DNA of 64,000 nucleotides, from the NCBI GenBank assembly GCA_036925085.1, contig JAUPFP010000032.1:267501-331500 (forward strand). Reading direction: 5' to 3'. Shown here one piece after another: positions 23,701-34,100 of the stretch. The translations under genes and the position numbers were made by a program. Within the stretch, counting starts at the first letter, position 1; the number at the start of each line of letters is the position of its first letter. The notes beneath the pieces are model-generated. The model searched no databases and was not told the DNA's origin. It worked only from the letters and a program-made list of their open reading frames with translations. This DNA is from Brachycybe producta (lineage: Eukaryota > Arthropoda > Diplopoda > Playtdesmida > Andrognathidae).

Positions 23701-24426
23701 TGTGGTTACATGTAAGTTACATTTCCTTTCTTACGGTCCTCTTCTTCTTTAGGCCCTGTTTCCACTCGACAAAAATTAGGGTGAATTATTAGCAATAAAT
23801 TAACGAGATTTTTACATTTCAGTGCAAAATATCGCAGCATTTTATATCGGCACGTAAAAAAGCGACATCCCGATGAGAAACTATCGTCCGTGATGAAAAC
23901 GACCGAGCCGCTCATCGTCGAGACACCCGACGGAAGACCGATTATGCCTTCGAAGGGACCGACACCGAGACGTCGGAATCAACCCGTGCAAGTTACGAGC
24001 AGGGCTTCTTTGACTGATATGATCGAGGTAGAAGACGAAAATGCCGAACGGTATCTGATTACGGCCGATATGAGCGAACTCGGTATCGAAATGGACGGTG
24101 AAACCGGAAGTCGTATGTATATCGCAACTACGGCCGATGGAGAAACGGTAACCGTAGATCACAATAGCATCGTCTTGGATGCGAGCCTTTTGGCGCAAGC
24201 GGCTGCCGGTGGCGCCATCACGCTTCCGAATAATCTGTGCTTGCAGATTATTCAGAAGGAGCAGGAGGGCGATAGTATCACGATGCAGGTTATTCCGACG
24301 CATGCGAGCGGTGATAACGACAAAGCTGTCGAACTTTTGCTTCTCGCAAGTGGGTTACAACAGGAAGATGTCGGCGATATCATAATGGAGGAATCGGTTG
24401 TCGTTCCCGAACCGGATATCGAGTGA
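14800..24426 (+). CDS. Integrase-core / AT-hook / 14 C2H2 zinc-finger fusion protein
   Basis: Exons: 14800-14838, 15664-15821, 16909-17612, 17684-17794, 18464-18665, 19170-19432, 20503-20629, 21177-21328, 22030-22342, 22411-22477, 22550-22819, 23431-23711, 23823-24426. They give 3291 nt and 1096 aa, with all phases closing. Residues 11-187 match the Ty3-type integrase core: WETV, EGPF, TDVTSKWIEA (D37), FARMGF, a shortened second motif DCQFIN (D71), then WDNELEGFLFQLR and SPFAMMHGGR (W156, SPF 178-180). The usual DQGxEF motif and a clear catalytic glutamate are not preserved. An AT-hook RLRGRPRKI lies at about 250-258, an acidic D/E tract at 427-456, and 14 C2H2 fingers from C470 to H911, the last split by an intron. 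An acidic tail completes the protein. It is probably a nuclear DNA-binding protein, with the integrase domain domesticated. The start is the first in-frame ATG after a stop in the same exon; an overlapping upstream ATG (14778) may reduce initiation. Confidence 0.85.
15048..15544. mobile_element. Foldback MITE, GATGGCGCCACTGCAGTGG family (intron copy)
   Basis: A full-length copy in intron 1 of the zinc-finger gene, bounded by CTTAAGGTTGCTTTATAAAT and ATCTATAAAGCCACCTTAAG, which are inverted copies. Confidence 0.8.
15827..15849 (+). repeat. Run of 23 G residues five bases inside intron 2
   Basis: An uninterrupted poly-G tract starts immediately after the splice donor GTAAC of the integrase-domain exon. 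It could form a G-quadruplex in DNA or pre-mRNA. Length polymorphism or sequencing error is likely at such tracts. Confidence 0.9.
16370..16868. mobile_element. Foldback element, CAAGTATGGAGCTTCTT family
   Basis: Second copy of the palindromic family seen at 7591-8101, with arms AAGTATGGAGCTTCTTAAAA and its complement near 16733-16755 and an AATCAAAAACCTATTGG end. It lies in intron 2, ending about 40 bp before the next exon. Confidence 0.7.
17851..18078 (+). mobile_element. tRNA-derived SINE
   Basis: The head has an A box (TAGCGCAGTGG, 17858-17868) and B box (GGGTTCAAATCCC, 17882-17894) with a tRNA-like GCCTC...GAGGC pairing. The tail contains GGGCAGGGCAGCCGGTCGTA and AAATCCGACTCATTCG. A second copy at 36411-36600 shares head and tail. 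The spacing between boxes and missing arms exclude a working tRNA. It lies in intron 4 of the zinc-finger gene. Confidence 0.8.
18090..18350. repeat. Dispersed palindromic element, GAACCGGTTC family
   Basis: Directly after the SINE. It contains CGGTTTGCGGTTCGCG, CTGATCAGTTCGTCGATC, CATTAGCAGATTTGCACAGC and CTACTCAGTTCGGAACC, the hallmark phrases of this family. Confidence 0.7.
19470..19735. mobile_element. Foldback element in intron 6 of the zinc-finger gene
   Basis: The left end (ACACACGGGCGACTTTTGAA) and right end (AAAAGTCGTCTGTGTGTC) are inverted copies, and the inner arms pair across GACTTTTTTGGGCGACA and TGTCGCCCAAAAAAGT. About 265 bp, no ORF. Confidence 0.7.
19740..20338. repeat. A/T-rich 19-21-bp minisatellite
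   Basis: About 30 head-to-tail units of the form TTGAATAATTTTTAAAAAAA with small length changes in the T and A runs. The array fills most of intron 6. Confidence 0.9.
20700..21075. repeat. Dispersed ~370-bp repeat shared with DGAT1 intron 3
   Basis: Shares long blocks with 30860-31222, for example TTTTTCTTAAAGCTGAAA, GGTCAATGG and GTCGAGCAAATTAG. Both copies lie in introns. Divergence is substantial, no ORF is evident, and the class is unknown. Confidence 0.65.
21621..21796 (+). CDS. Possible alternative 3'-terminal exon of the zinc-finger gene
   Basis: After a plausible acceptor (TTTCACGTAG) the frame continues in the same phase as the preceding exon (21177-21328) for 58 codons to a TGA at 21794. 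The peptide is charged and helix-like (RVRKMIDVLV, EEFCRYLQELLRAG) and reads like real coding sequence. Used as a last exon, it would yield a short isoform with the integrase core, AT-hook and only three zinc fingers. It could instead be a decayed insertion: a second coding-like frame continues to 21908 after a frameshift. No family was recognised. Confidence 0.35.
22870..23165. repeat. Degenerate ~20-bp minisatellite, GGGATGAAA type
   Basis: About 13 units resembling GGGATGAAACCAAAATGAGA lie in intron 11 of the zinc-finger gene. The minus-strand ORF across it is a repeat artefact rich in His, Pro and Ser. Confidence 0.85.
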
Positions 24427-24599
24427 TAGTTGATAGTTTACGATTCGTAAGAATTTTTGTTGTTGTTTACTGCTGGTAAATCGTAAACTGGCGGCCATCT
24501 TGGATTAAAAGACTTCATGGCATTTCAATTGTCTTTTAGTCAGCTACAAGCGACTGTGTGTCGAATTAAGACGGCCTAAAGGTTATTTTACACCAGAGG

Positions 24600-25275
24600 T
24601 AACATTGCTGAAAACACGTGTTAATAACAATGTTTTTAACAAATATTAGCAAATCGGCCTATAAAATGTTAATTATAAATGTTAATTACATTTCTATAGA
24701 CACTGTTAATAACAAATGTTGATAACAAAAATGAATAGCAAATGTTGATAAAAGTTAATAGCAAAATGTTATTAACATTGCTAAAAGTTTCTAGAAATGT
24801 TAAGAACATTTTGCTATTAATTTTTGTTATTAACAGTGTTAAGTCTATAGAAATGTTAATAACATTTTGCTACTAACATTGTTAAACGTCTCTAGAAATG
24901 TTTATAACATTTTGCTATTAGCTTCTGTCAGTAACATTTGCTTTCAGCATTTGTTATTTTTTTCCGATTAACATGTTGATAACATTGTTGCTAACTTTGT
25001 TAATAGCAGAAATTTTGCAACCGATTCTCTGGATTTAGTCCTGATCAAAGGATGTTGACAGCAGAATGTTACTTGCAAGTCATTCCTGTGGTCAACACTG
25101 TTAATAACATTCTACTCGTGAGATCAGTTTACTGCCGACATGTTACCCAAAATTTTTTTGTCAAAAACATTGTTATTAGCATTTTGTTATCGACATTTAC
25201 CAAAAACAGTAAAAAAATAATTGTTAATATATATTTGTTATTAACATTTTTGCTACTAACAATGTTTTTTGCTGT
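24600..25275. repeat. Degenerate GTTAATAACATTTTGCTA repeats
   Basis: Diverged units with ATGTTAATAACATTTTGCTA and AATAGCAAAATGTTATTAAC occur in both orientations. They are related to the array at 8907-9371. The region follows the zinc-finger gene stop and holds no gene. Confidence 0.7.
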
Positions 25276-25549
25276 TTTTTTCGATGTAAATCGGTCTTTA
25301 GAGATGATTATCTGTTTTACGATTAGAAATTTCAGATTTACAAAATAAATCGAAAATTTGTTAAAAACTAGAAGAGTGATAAGTATTTCGTGACCAAAAT
25401 ATCTTTTAAACTTGAATCAGCTTCTCACGCCATCGGTGTTTTTCGATCAACTTCCGACGACAACCGGGACTCGATTTGAAATTCATTGGTTGCTTCATGG
25501 TTTCATTTTCAAATTACCATAAAATGTTCATTTTGAAAGATTTTGTCAT

Positions 25550-25651
<102 letters not shown>

Positions 25652-25979
25652 GATTATTTATTTACTATTCTAGTTTTTAACAAGCTTTGCAATCGCGGTA
25701 ACAGAATAATTAATAAATTGTATTTATTTATTTCTAGCTGATTTTCGTTTTTATATCCAATTTATCAGCATGTAGAATAATAATTTGGACAATCGTAACT
25801 GTTAATTAGTTAACAAAAAATATTAATTATTTTTACTGCTTTGTAATATACGTTAAAGACTCGAAATACATCCTCCTCGTATGCGTAAAATAAAAGCTGG
25901 ACGCAGTTTAATAAATTTCAGTTATAGTTCGATTCTTAATTTGTACTTAAGAGTCTAAATACAGTTGTTTAATTCCAAA

Positions 25980-26341
25980 TTTCTTCCGAGTGGAGGCGCT
26001 GCGATCGTTTTTGGTATAAAAATGGCTTTTGAACGGGTTTCATCCCGGTATGAAGCCACATAAAAATAGAAAGATAATTGCACGTGCTAAGCTTATAAAA
26101 AAGAATCAGCGTGAAGCCAATACATTACTGCACGTGCTCGTTTTTTGTTATTTGCTCTAAATCGTTTTTAACGAGAGTTCTTCAAACTTTCATGGAGTTA
26201 AAAATAATTACGATTGTAAACGTTATTTAAAAATAGGAGCTTTTTCAAAATTTCTACAAAGCGATCACTTAATGAACAATACTCTCTATTGCATTTTGTG
26301 CTTTAATGTATCTTCATTGAACGATTACGAGACTTTCTAGT
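25980..26341. repeat. Dispersed repeat with CACGTGCTAAGCTTA motif, inverted relative to 28670-29045
   Basis: Contains GAGTGGAGGCGCTGCGATCG, GCACGTGCTAAGCTTATAAA and AACGAGAGTTCTTC. Inverted copies of parts lie at 28670-29045 and 45030-45255. It is a noncoding family of about 400 bp. Confidence 0.7.
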
Positions 26342-26449
26342 TAGCATTTTAGTTAGCACCCTATAGTAACACTCTGTCCCGTTGTCGTCTGCTCAAAACA
26401 AGATGGAGGTGTATCTAGGCTTTTAAATATGAGATTTGTTTGTAAGCTT

Positions 26450-26756
26450 TGGCTCGGATTTTTATGTGATATCAAGCAAATGTTTCTCAGTTTGTGGCCC
26501 CAAGTGCCAATCGTGGTAATATCTTCATCATCATCACTGCAATTCCTAATCAAAAAGGTTGCTTAGAGGCTAGATGTTAGGTTATTATCAGTTGTCAACT
26601 AGAGTTCTAGCCAATAAGAAATGTTTTTGATTGAAAAAGTATAATTATTATTGTTGGTTGAACTCTAAACGGGGGGATTGTTACTTCATAGTTGGCCCTT
26701 GGGGGCCACAGATTGAGAAACATTTGCTCGATATTGCATACAAATCCAAGCCCTAA
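26450..26756. mobile_element. Foldback element, GCTCGGATTTTTATG family
   Basis: Ends GGCTCGGATTTTTATG and ATTGCATACAAATCCAAGCC are inverted copies, enclosing the GGTTGCTTAGAGGCTAG palindromic centre. Confidence 0.75.
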
Positions 26757-27240
26757 TGGTTACATAAACAGTACTGTATATGTGTTAAAAATGGATGATA
26801 AGGGGAGGGGAGGTAAGTGGAATAAACAGAACCTTGAACAGAGGCTCAGACTTCACTCACACAAGACGGTTTTTCTCTAATATGGAGTTGAGGTACCTTT
26901 AAATATGTATCTTGTTCGTGATTTCCAAACAAGATAAATGTAAAGAGGTAGCACAACTCACATTCGCATCTTTTCTCTATGGATAATAGTAAATAGGGAG
27001 TAGTCGTAGTTTGTAGTTGGTAACATTGTATTTTACTCATTGAACCTTGAGTAGATAGAAAGAAAACGGCTGCTATTAGTTTTTATTACCGCGTTTTGTG
27101 CTGATTTAACAAAATTAAAGCTTAGGCAAGCGCTTAGATAAGACGCAATTGTGAATTATTAAGCTAATTAGTAATAAATGAGCGAAAAAAAAAAGCGTTG
27201 ATTTTCAGATCGTAGGCTTCAATAAATAGCGTTTGTGCGC

Positions 27241-28024
27241 TCGGGTGGATCATTTTCTTCTGACATGCGCAGAACCCTCCTTCTGTAAATAAACAGCTGA
27301 TTTTCGAAATTTGGTTATTCTGTCTTTCAATGAAGAGAAACTAGAAAGTGTTTTAAAAACTAGAGGGGTGTTTCCATGTTGATATCTTTCAAAATAAACG
27401 TTTTTTAGACAAAAAGTTAAAAAAAATATCGTCAGCTGAGCGTTCTCACCTTAAAAGCTTAATTATTCTGAAAGATATCAACATGAAAATACGCTTATGT
27501 GAATGAGCTACCCTTCTAGTTACTAAAACAGGCAATTAGAAATCGGGACGAACAGAAGTTGGCTCCGCCCTTTATATGACGAACGCAACTTCTAATTGGT
27601 TGGTTATGTAGTCTGACGTCACATGCTCCGCCCTTTTCAACGTCGAACCACACAAGAAACCAATTAGAAGTTGCCGGTCCTCACATAAAAGTTGCGCAGC
27701 AAACGACTGTATCTCCCTGTCTTTACTTGCCCCTCTATTTAGCCACCGTCTGAAATAGAAGAGTTTAATAAAAAAAATTGTTCTTATTCATTTTGTTATC
27801 AATAGATGGCGTTGTACGCATATTTGGTTAGAAGCAATTGGGCGCAGCCAAAAAAGTTCGTTCTGATTGGTTATTTAGGTTTGTTGGGCGTTTGATTCTG
27901 TTTATTATTGGTTTGTTGCTCATAAAAGGGCGGGGCTAACAGAATTTATCTGGCTGCGCCAAACTGGTGTTTTGTTTTGTTAGGTGGAGTTCTGCGCATG
28001 TCAGAAGAGTATGATCCACCGAGT
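27241..28024. mobile_element. Element with inverted ends just upstream of DGAT1
   Basis: TGGATCATTTTCTTCTGACA plus TGCGCAGAAC (27246-27275) is matched in inverse by GTTCTGCGCATGTCAGAAGA (about 27989-28008), continuing to ATGATCCACC. Between the ends lie a CTCCGCCC-family foldback (27532-27700) and a second hairpin with GGCGCAGCC and GGCTGCGCC arms (27840-27962). It may be one composite element of about 780 bp, or stacked insertions. Confidence 0.55.
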
Positions 28025-28192
28025 CCGCGGACGGTAATTCCAATAGGTCAAAGTCGCGCGGGTGTTTTTTTTTCTCTCCAGGGGGGCGCCCCAATAAGTA
28101 ACATTGACCATGGAAAGATCAATTCGTGCGTTCATTTCGTATTGAAAGACGACGCAGAAAACGACGGTTAATTTCAGAATAGAAACGGAAAA

Positions 28193-31100
28193 ATGTCGTC
28201 AAACGAAAAGAACTCGAAATCGGTTCGATTGAGGCGGACTCAGAGTGTGAATCGAGCCGAAGACATAAGCCATGAAGAGAGGAAGGAACGGGCGAGACAA
28301 CCGGATAAACCGTTAGTATATTCATCATCGTCATATTCGTCTCATTTCGTACAAATTTCATAAGAAAAATATCAATTCTTTTTCAGTTCTGCGTTTGAAA
28401 TATTAAAAATTAATCAGAAAAAAGAAAGAATCGGATATTCAGAATTTGCGTAGATTTAAACATGTGAGCGTATCGATCTGAATCGATATCGAATATTGTA
28501 TATCGCGAGTGTTTCGTGGAAAGAAGACTGGATGAGTTATTTTTTATTTCTGGTTATTCTGAAGGGGACACGTGCACGGGAACACGTGCAAAATGAGTGG
28601 ATACGCGTGGGTAAACATGAAAAAATACATTAGAGACGAGATGCACCGCCATCTTGTTTTTAGGAGACGACAATGAGACCTATGAGTGTACTTGAAATTT
28701 CAAGAAATAGTCTCGCAGTCGTTCAATGAAGATAGATTAAAGCGCAAAATGCAATAGAAAGTATTGTTCATTAAGCGATTGCTTTATAGAAATGTTGAAA
28801 AGGTCCTTCGATTTTTAAATAAGGTTTACAATCGCACGTTTTTTAAACTCCATGTTAAATCCCATAGACCTCAAAAAACCGTCTCACAAACGTTGGAAGA
28901 ACTCTCGTTAAAAACGATTTAGAGGAATAACAAAAAATTAGCACGTGCATTAATGTACAGGCTTCACGCAGATTGCTTTTTGTAAGCTTAGCACGTCCAG
29001 TTATTTTTCTGTTTATTTTTATCGGACTTCATACCTGGACAAAAGTGACACGTGCTGACGTTCGAGACAAAAACACAACAAAAATGCCAGAACCAAACAA
29101 AACTAAAACAACTGTCGGCAACTTCATATTTGAGACACGACACAACCAAATTGGGTTTTGTTTTTGTTAATTGTCTACACTGCCTGGACAGTGTTGACCA
29201 AATGTTACTTATTACGGAGACAAAACACAAACCTTTTGATGTTTACCGACTTGCGGCGGCAGAACATGAAATAGTTCGTAAAATTGCAGACAAAACAAAA
29301 GCAAAACACAAAAAACGCAGAAATGTTTTAGAATTGTCGCCAGTTTGTCTCGAAACACTTGAGTTTCTGTTTTGCCAGCTTGATGTGGATCTGGCTTTAA
29401 GAATACTTAATTTTAACGGTATTTTTTTTCTCCTTTTTCTAAATGCAGAATTCATCAGCCGAGTGACTCGCTTCTGAGTTCGTCCAGCGGTTACGAGAAT
29501 TACAGAGGATTCTTAAATTTGTGCATCGTTCTCTTGGTAAGTGCGTGGGAACAGCTTTGAAGATTCTCGAAGAGAAAACGTTACTGGGCTCGAGAATACA
29601 AAAATAAGAAAATAATAAAGGAATAATGAACTTGATTCCGGACTTTTCGGGTTAAACAATCCGGAAAAACCCGGAATTAATTAAAATGCTTAAGAAAAAT
29701 TACTTTTCGTAATTGGTGAAATGTATAGAAGGAAGTTTCTGTAATTTCCAAAGATTTTTCTTGTTTTGATAAAATTGGCTATTTTTCTGCAGTTTCATTT
29801 AAGGTGGCTGAATAGATATTTATTAAGTACTATTCTACGGTGTGTAAGGTTTTGAGAAAATGTATGTTTTTCGAGTGAACGTTTTATAGCAACATTAAGA
29901 AGAAACTGTTAGAAACTAGAAGGGTAGATGAGTCCACTTAAGCTGGTTGAATAGATAATTTTGTTTTTGTCTCCGCCCTCCAGATGGCGCCACTTCAGTG
30001 GCTATTATTTTCTATAGGAGGTGTCTTCTCTCCAACCCGCGGTTTTGAGGAAAATTTCTATTTTTCACATGAACGTTTTCCAGGAGAAACATTACGGAAA
30101 CATTCAAAGTGTTTTAGAAACTAGAATCGTCGGCGATAATGCTAAAAGTTTTTTCGATGACGATATCTTTCAAAATAAACTTTTTATGACAAGTTTGAAA
30201 AACAGGCGAAGATAGTTTTTCGTAAAATGTCAATGGAAAAACCATAAAAACGGGTCATTATTCAAACTAAACTATAAAAAGTTTATTTTTTAAAATATTG
30301 TCATGAAAAAACGTTTAGCATCATCTTTTACCATTCTAGTTTAGAAAGCAATTTGAATTTTTTCGTAATGTTGTTTCTGGACAACTTTCGATTGATGTTT
30401 TTGCTTCCAAATTTTATATAAAAAAAACTATCCGAGGAGTGTAGCATTAGCTTACCTTAACTTATAACTTAAGGTTCTAGCCTCAAATGAGTATTTTTAA
30501 TTGAAAAAGTACGATTTTTTTCGCCTTGCTGAATAAAAAATATCTTAATTTTATATTTTTGGTCGAATAGATTTCCTGTTTTTTCTGTCAATTGTTATTT
30601 GCAGTTTCGAAACCTATTCAAACGAATAAATTTCTGTGTTTGTAGGTGCTGTCAAATGGCCGAGTCGCTTTGGAAAATATTATCAAGTGAGTTTTTGTAA
30701 TACGTCCGAACTGTTTTTTTTTTCTTCTTCTATTTCTCGCAGTGGTTCGAAGTCTAAATTTCAAGGTTTAAGAGGCGCTTTTATGAGCATGGAAACACTC
30801 GGTAGTTGCACGTGCCATGTGATGTGTTCGCGTTTATTGGCTTCAAAGTTGCTCAAATGACTAGCAACCAAACGACAATTCGAAATGTCATGAAAATTTC
30901 TCGTTACCCTGAAGAACACGATGGGGGGAACTCATACAATTTTTCTTAAAGCTGAAAGACGTTCCTGAAGAACAGGATGTAGTTAGCAAAGTGGACCGTT
31001 TTGAGGTCAATGGACTTTTAACATGAGTCGAGCAAATTAGCGTAATTCAACGGTGCGTAGAATTAAAATCCTTTTGAATATTGCAACCGAATAGACCTTA

Positions 31101-34100
31101 TAACCTGCTCGCAACCTTCAAGAAGTGATTGCAATTTTAATTATTGTTCTAAACTCAGTACGAAGAGAAATTTGTATTTAGAATCAAGATCATGTTTTTT
31201 TCAAACGTCAAATTTCACTTAAAGGTGAAATTTTCTAGGAGCAGCTGCGGTCGTAGTCGTGTTTGCACCGCACGATGATTCCTGGCAGGTTGTTGTGCGA
31301 CTCAACTGTTGTTCAGACCAGATTGCGACCAGACAGACTCCGAGCAGTGTCGTCGTAGTCGCACGGTGGCCAGTCGCACCCTCTGGTCGACCGCCAGTCG
31401 CATTTACGTGAAAGGAACTGCTGTTTGTTGGGTTGCCGTGTCAGAGGAATTTCACCTTAATATTGCATCTATAGGATCACGGGTAGCACGTAGATGCTGA
31501 AGTGTTTCTCGGCTTTTAAGAGATGCCGTAAACAAATTCTAAAACACACGGAAAAATTGTTAAAAATAGCTTTATTCTCGAAAGGAACATGTGTGACCGA
31601 TTTTATCGTACTCTTGTTTACATTTTAGGTATGGAATCCTCGTTGATCCTCTGCAGTGGTTCACTATGCTTATCGGCGAACCACGTTATGTACCTTTTCT
31701 GTATTTACTTTTGAGTAAGTACTTTACGATTTCGAACACATCTAATGGCAGCTAGATTTTGAATGTAAAGTTTAGTTTAGAATTTGTTAGTAGCCAATCA
31801 TAATGATGCATACATAATTCCCACGAGGATTTTAATTAATATAGAAATGGGAGTGAATTTTTTTCATCCTGTTTTCATCCCGATATTCATTTAGAGAGAG
31901 AGAAATATTCCGTGCTCGTACATTTTGTGAATAACGTGGCTGAAGAGATATTTATTTTGTTTGTCTCCCCCAGATGGCGCCACTTCAGTGGCTTTTCTTC
32001 CACTGGCAATTTTGAAAAAAAAAATTGTATTTTTCAAGTGAACGTTTTTCAGAAGAAACATTACGAAAAATTTCAAATTGTTTTCGAAACTAGAATAGTT
32101 GGCGATAATGCTAAAAGTTTTTTCGTGATTATATCTTGCAAAATAAACTTTTAAGAACAGTTTGAAAAAAGGCCGAAAATAGTTTTTCATGAAATTTCAA
32201 TGGAAAAACCCACAAAAACTGATCATTTTCAAACTGAATTACAAATATATTGCCACGAAAACACATTTAGTATCATCTTTTACCATTCTAGTTTCAAAAA
32301 CAATTTGAATTGTTCTGAAATGTTGTCTCTAAACCTCCCCCCCTCCCCCGTTTGCTTCGATGAATGACGAAATGTGCGGGTGAGACTGCAACTGTTTTTT
32401 GTTGTTGTTTTTCAGTATACAATGTTTTCGTGTTGGTTGCGTACGAAGTCGAAGTTGCACTATTTAAAGTAAAATTACTCGTTTTCATCTGCGAACTATT
32501 GTTTCGGTTTCCGTACTGATTTCCGTCTCCTCGTTATCAGAATTTAATTTCGGAATCGGTAGCGATGGCGGTTAAGATCATTAATCTGGGCGCCATTTTG
32601 ATCTATCCGGCTGCTTACGTCCTGATTGCGAACGTGTCTCCGATCATTTCGTCGATCGTGCTCAGCACTTACATAACGCTGTTCATGAAGCTCACTTCGT
32701 ATGGACAGGTGAATTCGTGGTGTCGTAACGATCGTGCCGCTCACAGATCGAACAGTCGAAGGCGAAGATCTTTTTCGGCACACGGTTAATTGATGTTTTC
32801 ATCTCTTTATTTTCTATTGATCGTTTTTAACTCGTGACGTTTTTAATTTTGCAGTTTCGAATATGCCGAATGGTGACGTTGAAAGCGCATTGGTGTTTTA
32901 TCCAAATAATATTAATCTACGAGGTAATTAATGAGTATCATGTGATTTAAATTACGGTTTAAATGCCCGATCCACACACCAAGTTGACAAAACAAAAACA
33001 AAGCAGGAACTCGGTGTTTCGAGACAAATTCGCATCAATTCTGAAACGTTTCTGCGACTTTTGTGTTTTGTTTTGTCTGTATTTTCAGTAAACAATTCCA
33101 CGTCCAGGGCTTAAGTCGGTTAACGTTGAAAAAGGTTTGTGTTTTGTCTCGGTATTATGCAACATTTTGTCAACTCCTGTCTGTGCAGTTGTGGACGCAG
33201 TTAGTATTTAAATAAAAACAGAAAGGTGTCGTAGTTTACGTAACGACAGCCAGAGAAACAAAAAACCCAATTTCTTTGTGTCGTGTCACAAATTTGTCGC
33301 GTTTTTGTCTCGAGTACTGCTGACAGTTGTTTCTGATTAGGTTTGTTTTCAAAATCTGCTTTTTTTCTGGCGTTTTTGTTGTGTTTTTGTCTCGAACTCA
33401 GCTTGATGCGGACTCGGCCTTAGACCGAGTCCACATCATGATGACAGAACACAAACGAAACCGAAATGTAATGTTTTGAGACAAATTGGCGACAATTCTA
33501 AAACATTTCTACGACTTTTGTGTTTTGTTTTGTCTGCAATTTCACAAACTGCTCCACGTCCCGGCTCATTTCGATAAACATAAAAAGGTTTTTGTTTTGT
33601 CTCGGTGATTAGCTAAGGATTAGTTGATGTTCGCGATTCTTACTCATCAGTTTATAAATGCAAAATTTCTTCTACTTTTTTTTCTTTTCAGATCTTTACT
33701 ATTTTCTATTTGCGCCAACACTTTGTTACGAGCTGAACTTTCCACGCTCCACACGCATCCGAAAACGTTTTCTCGTGGCCAGAATACTTGAAATGGTAAA
33801 CTATGCGTTTGATTGCGTTAGGCTGTTGTTAGCAAGTGCAGCAACGGATTCTTTCGATCGCTGCTACTTGCGATAGCTGTGTGTTGACTTTCGTACTTCG
33901 ATAAAGCTGCATGCTGAATAAAAATGGCTGTCTGGTTGAATGTGACGTCAAAACGACGTTACGCCATTGTACTATTACTATAAGATCGTGCTCATCTTGA
34001 TAACTTGTTTTCTTCTTTCTTCGTTAGTTGTTTCTGATGCAACTGATGTTGGGATTGATTCAGCAGTGGGTCGTTCCGACGATTCGTAACTCGATGACTC

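Noticed and set aside
23706..24303. Minus-strand ORFs opposite the last zinc-finger exons
   Set aside because: They are shadows of the plus-strand coding frame, which has clear C2H2 motifs and closing splice phases.
29052..29477. 141-codon plus-strand ORF in DGAT1 intron 1
   Set aside because: It lies in a dispersed palindromic repeat (shared with 32965-33620), encodes no recognised domain, and overlaps DGAT1 exon 2 in another frame.
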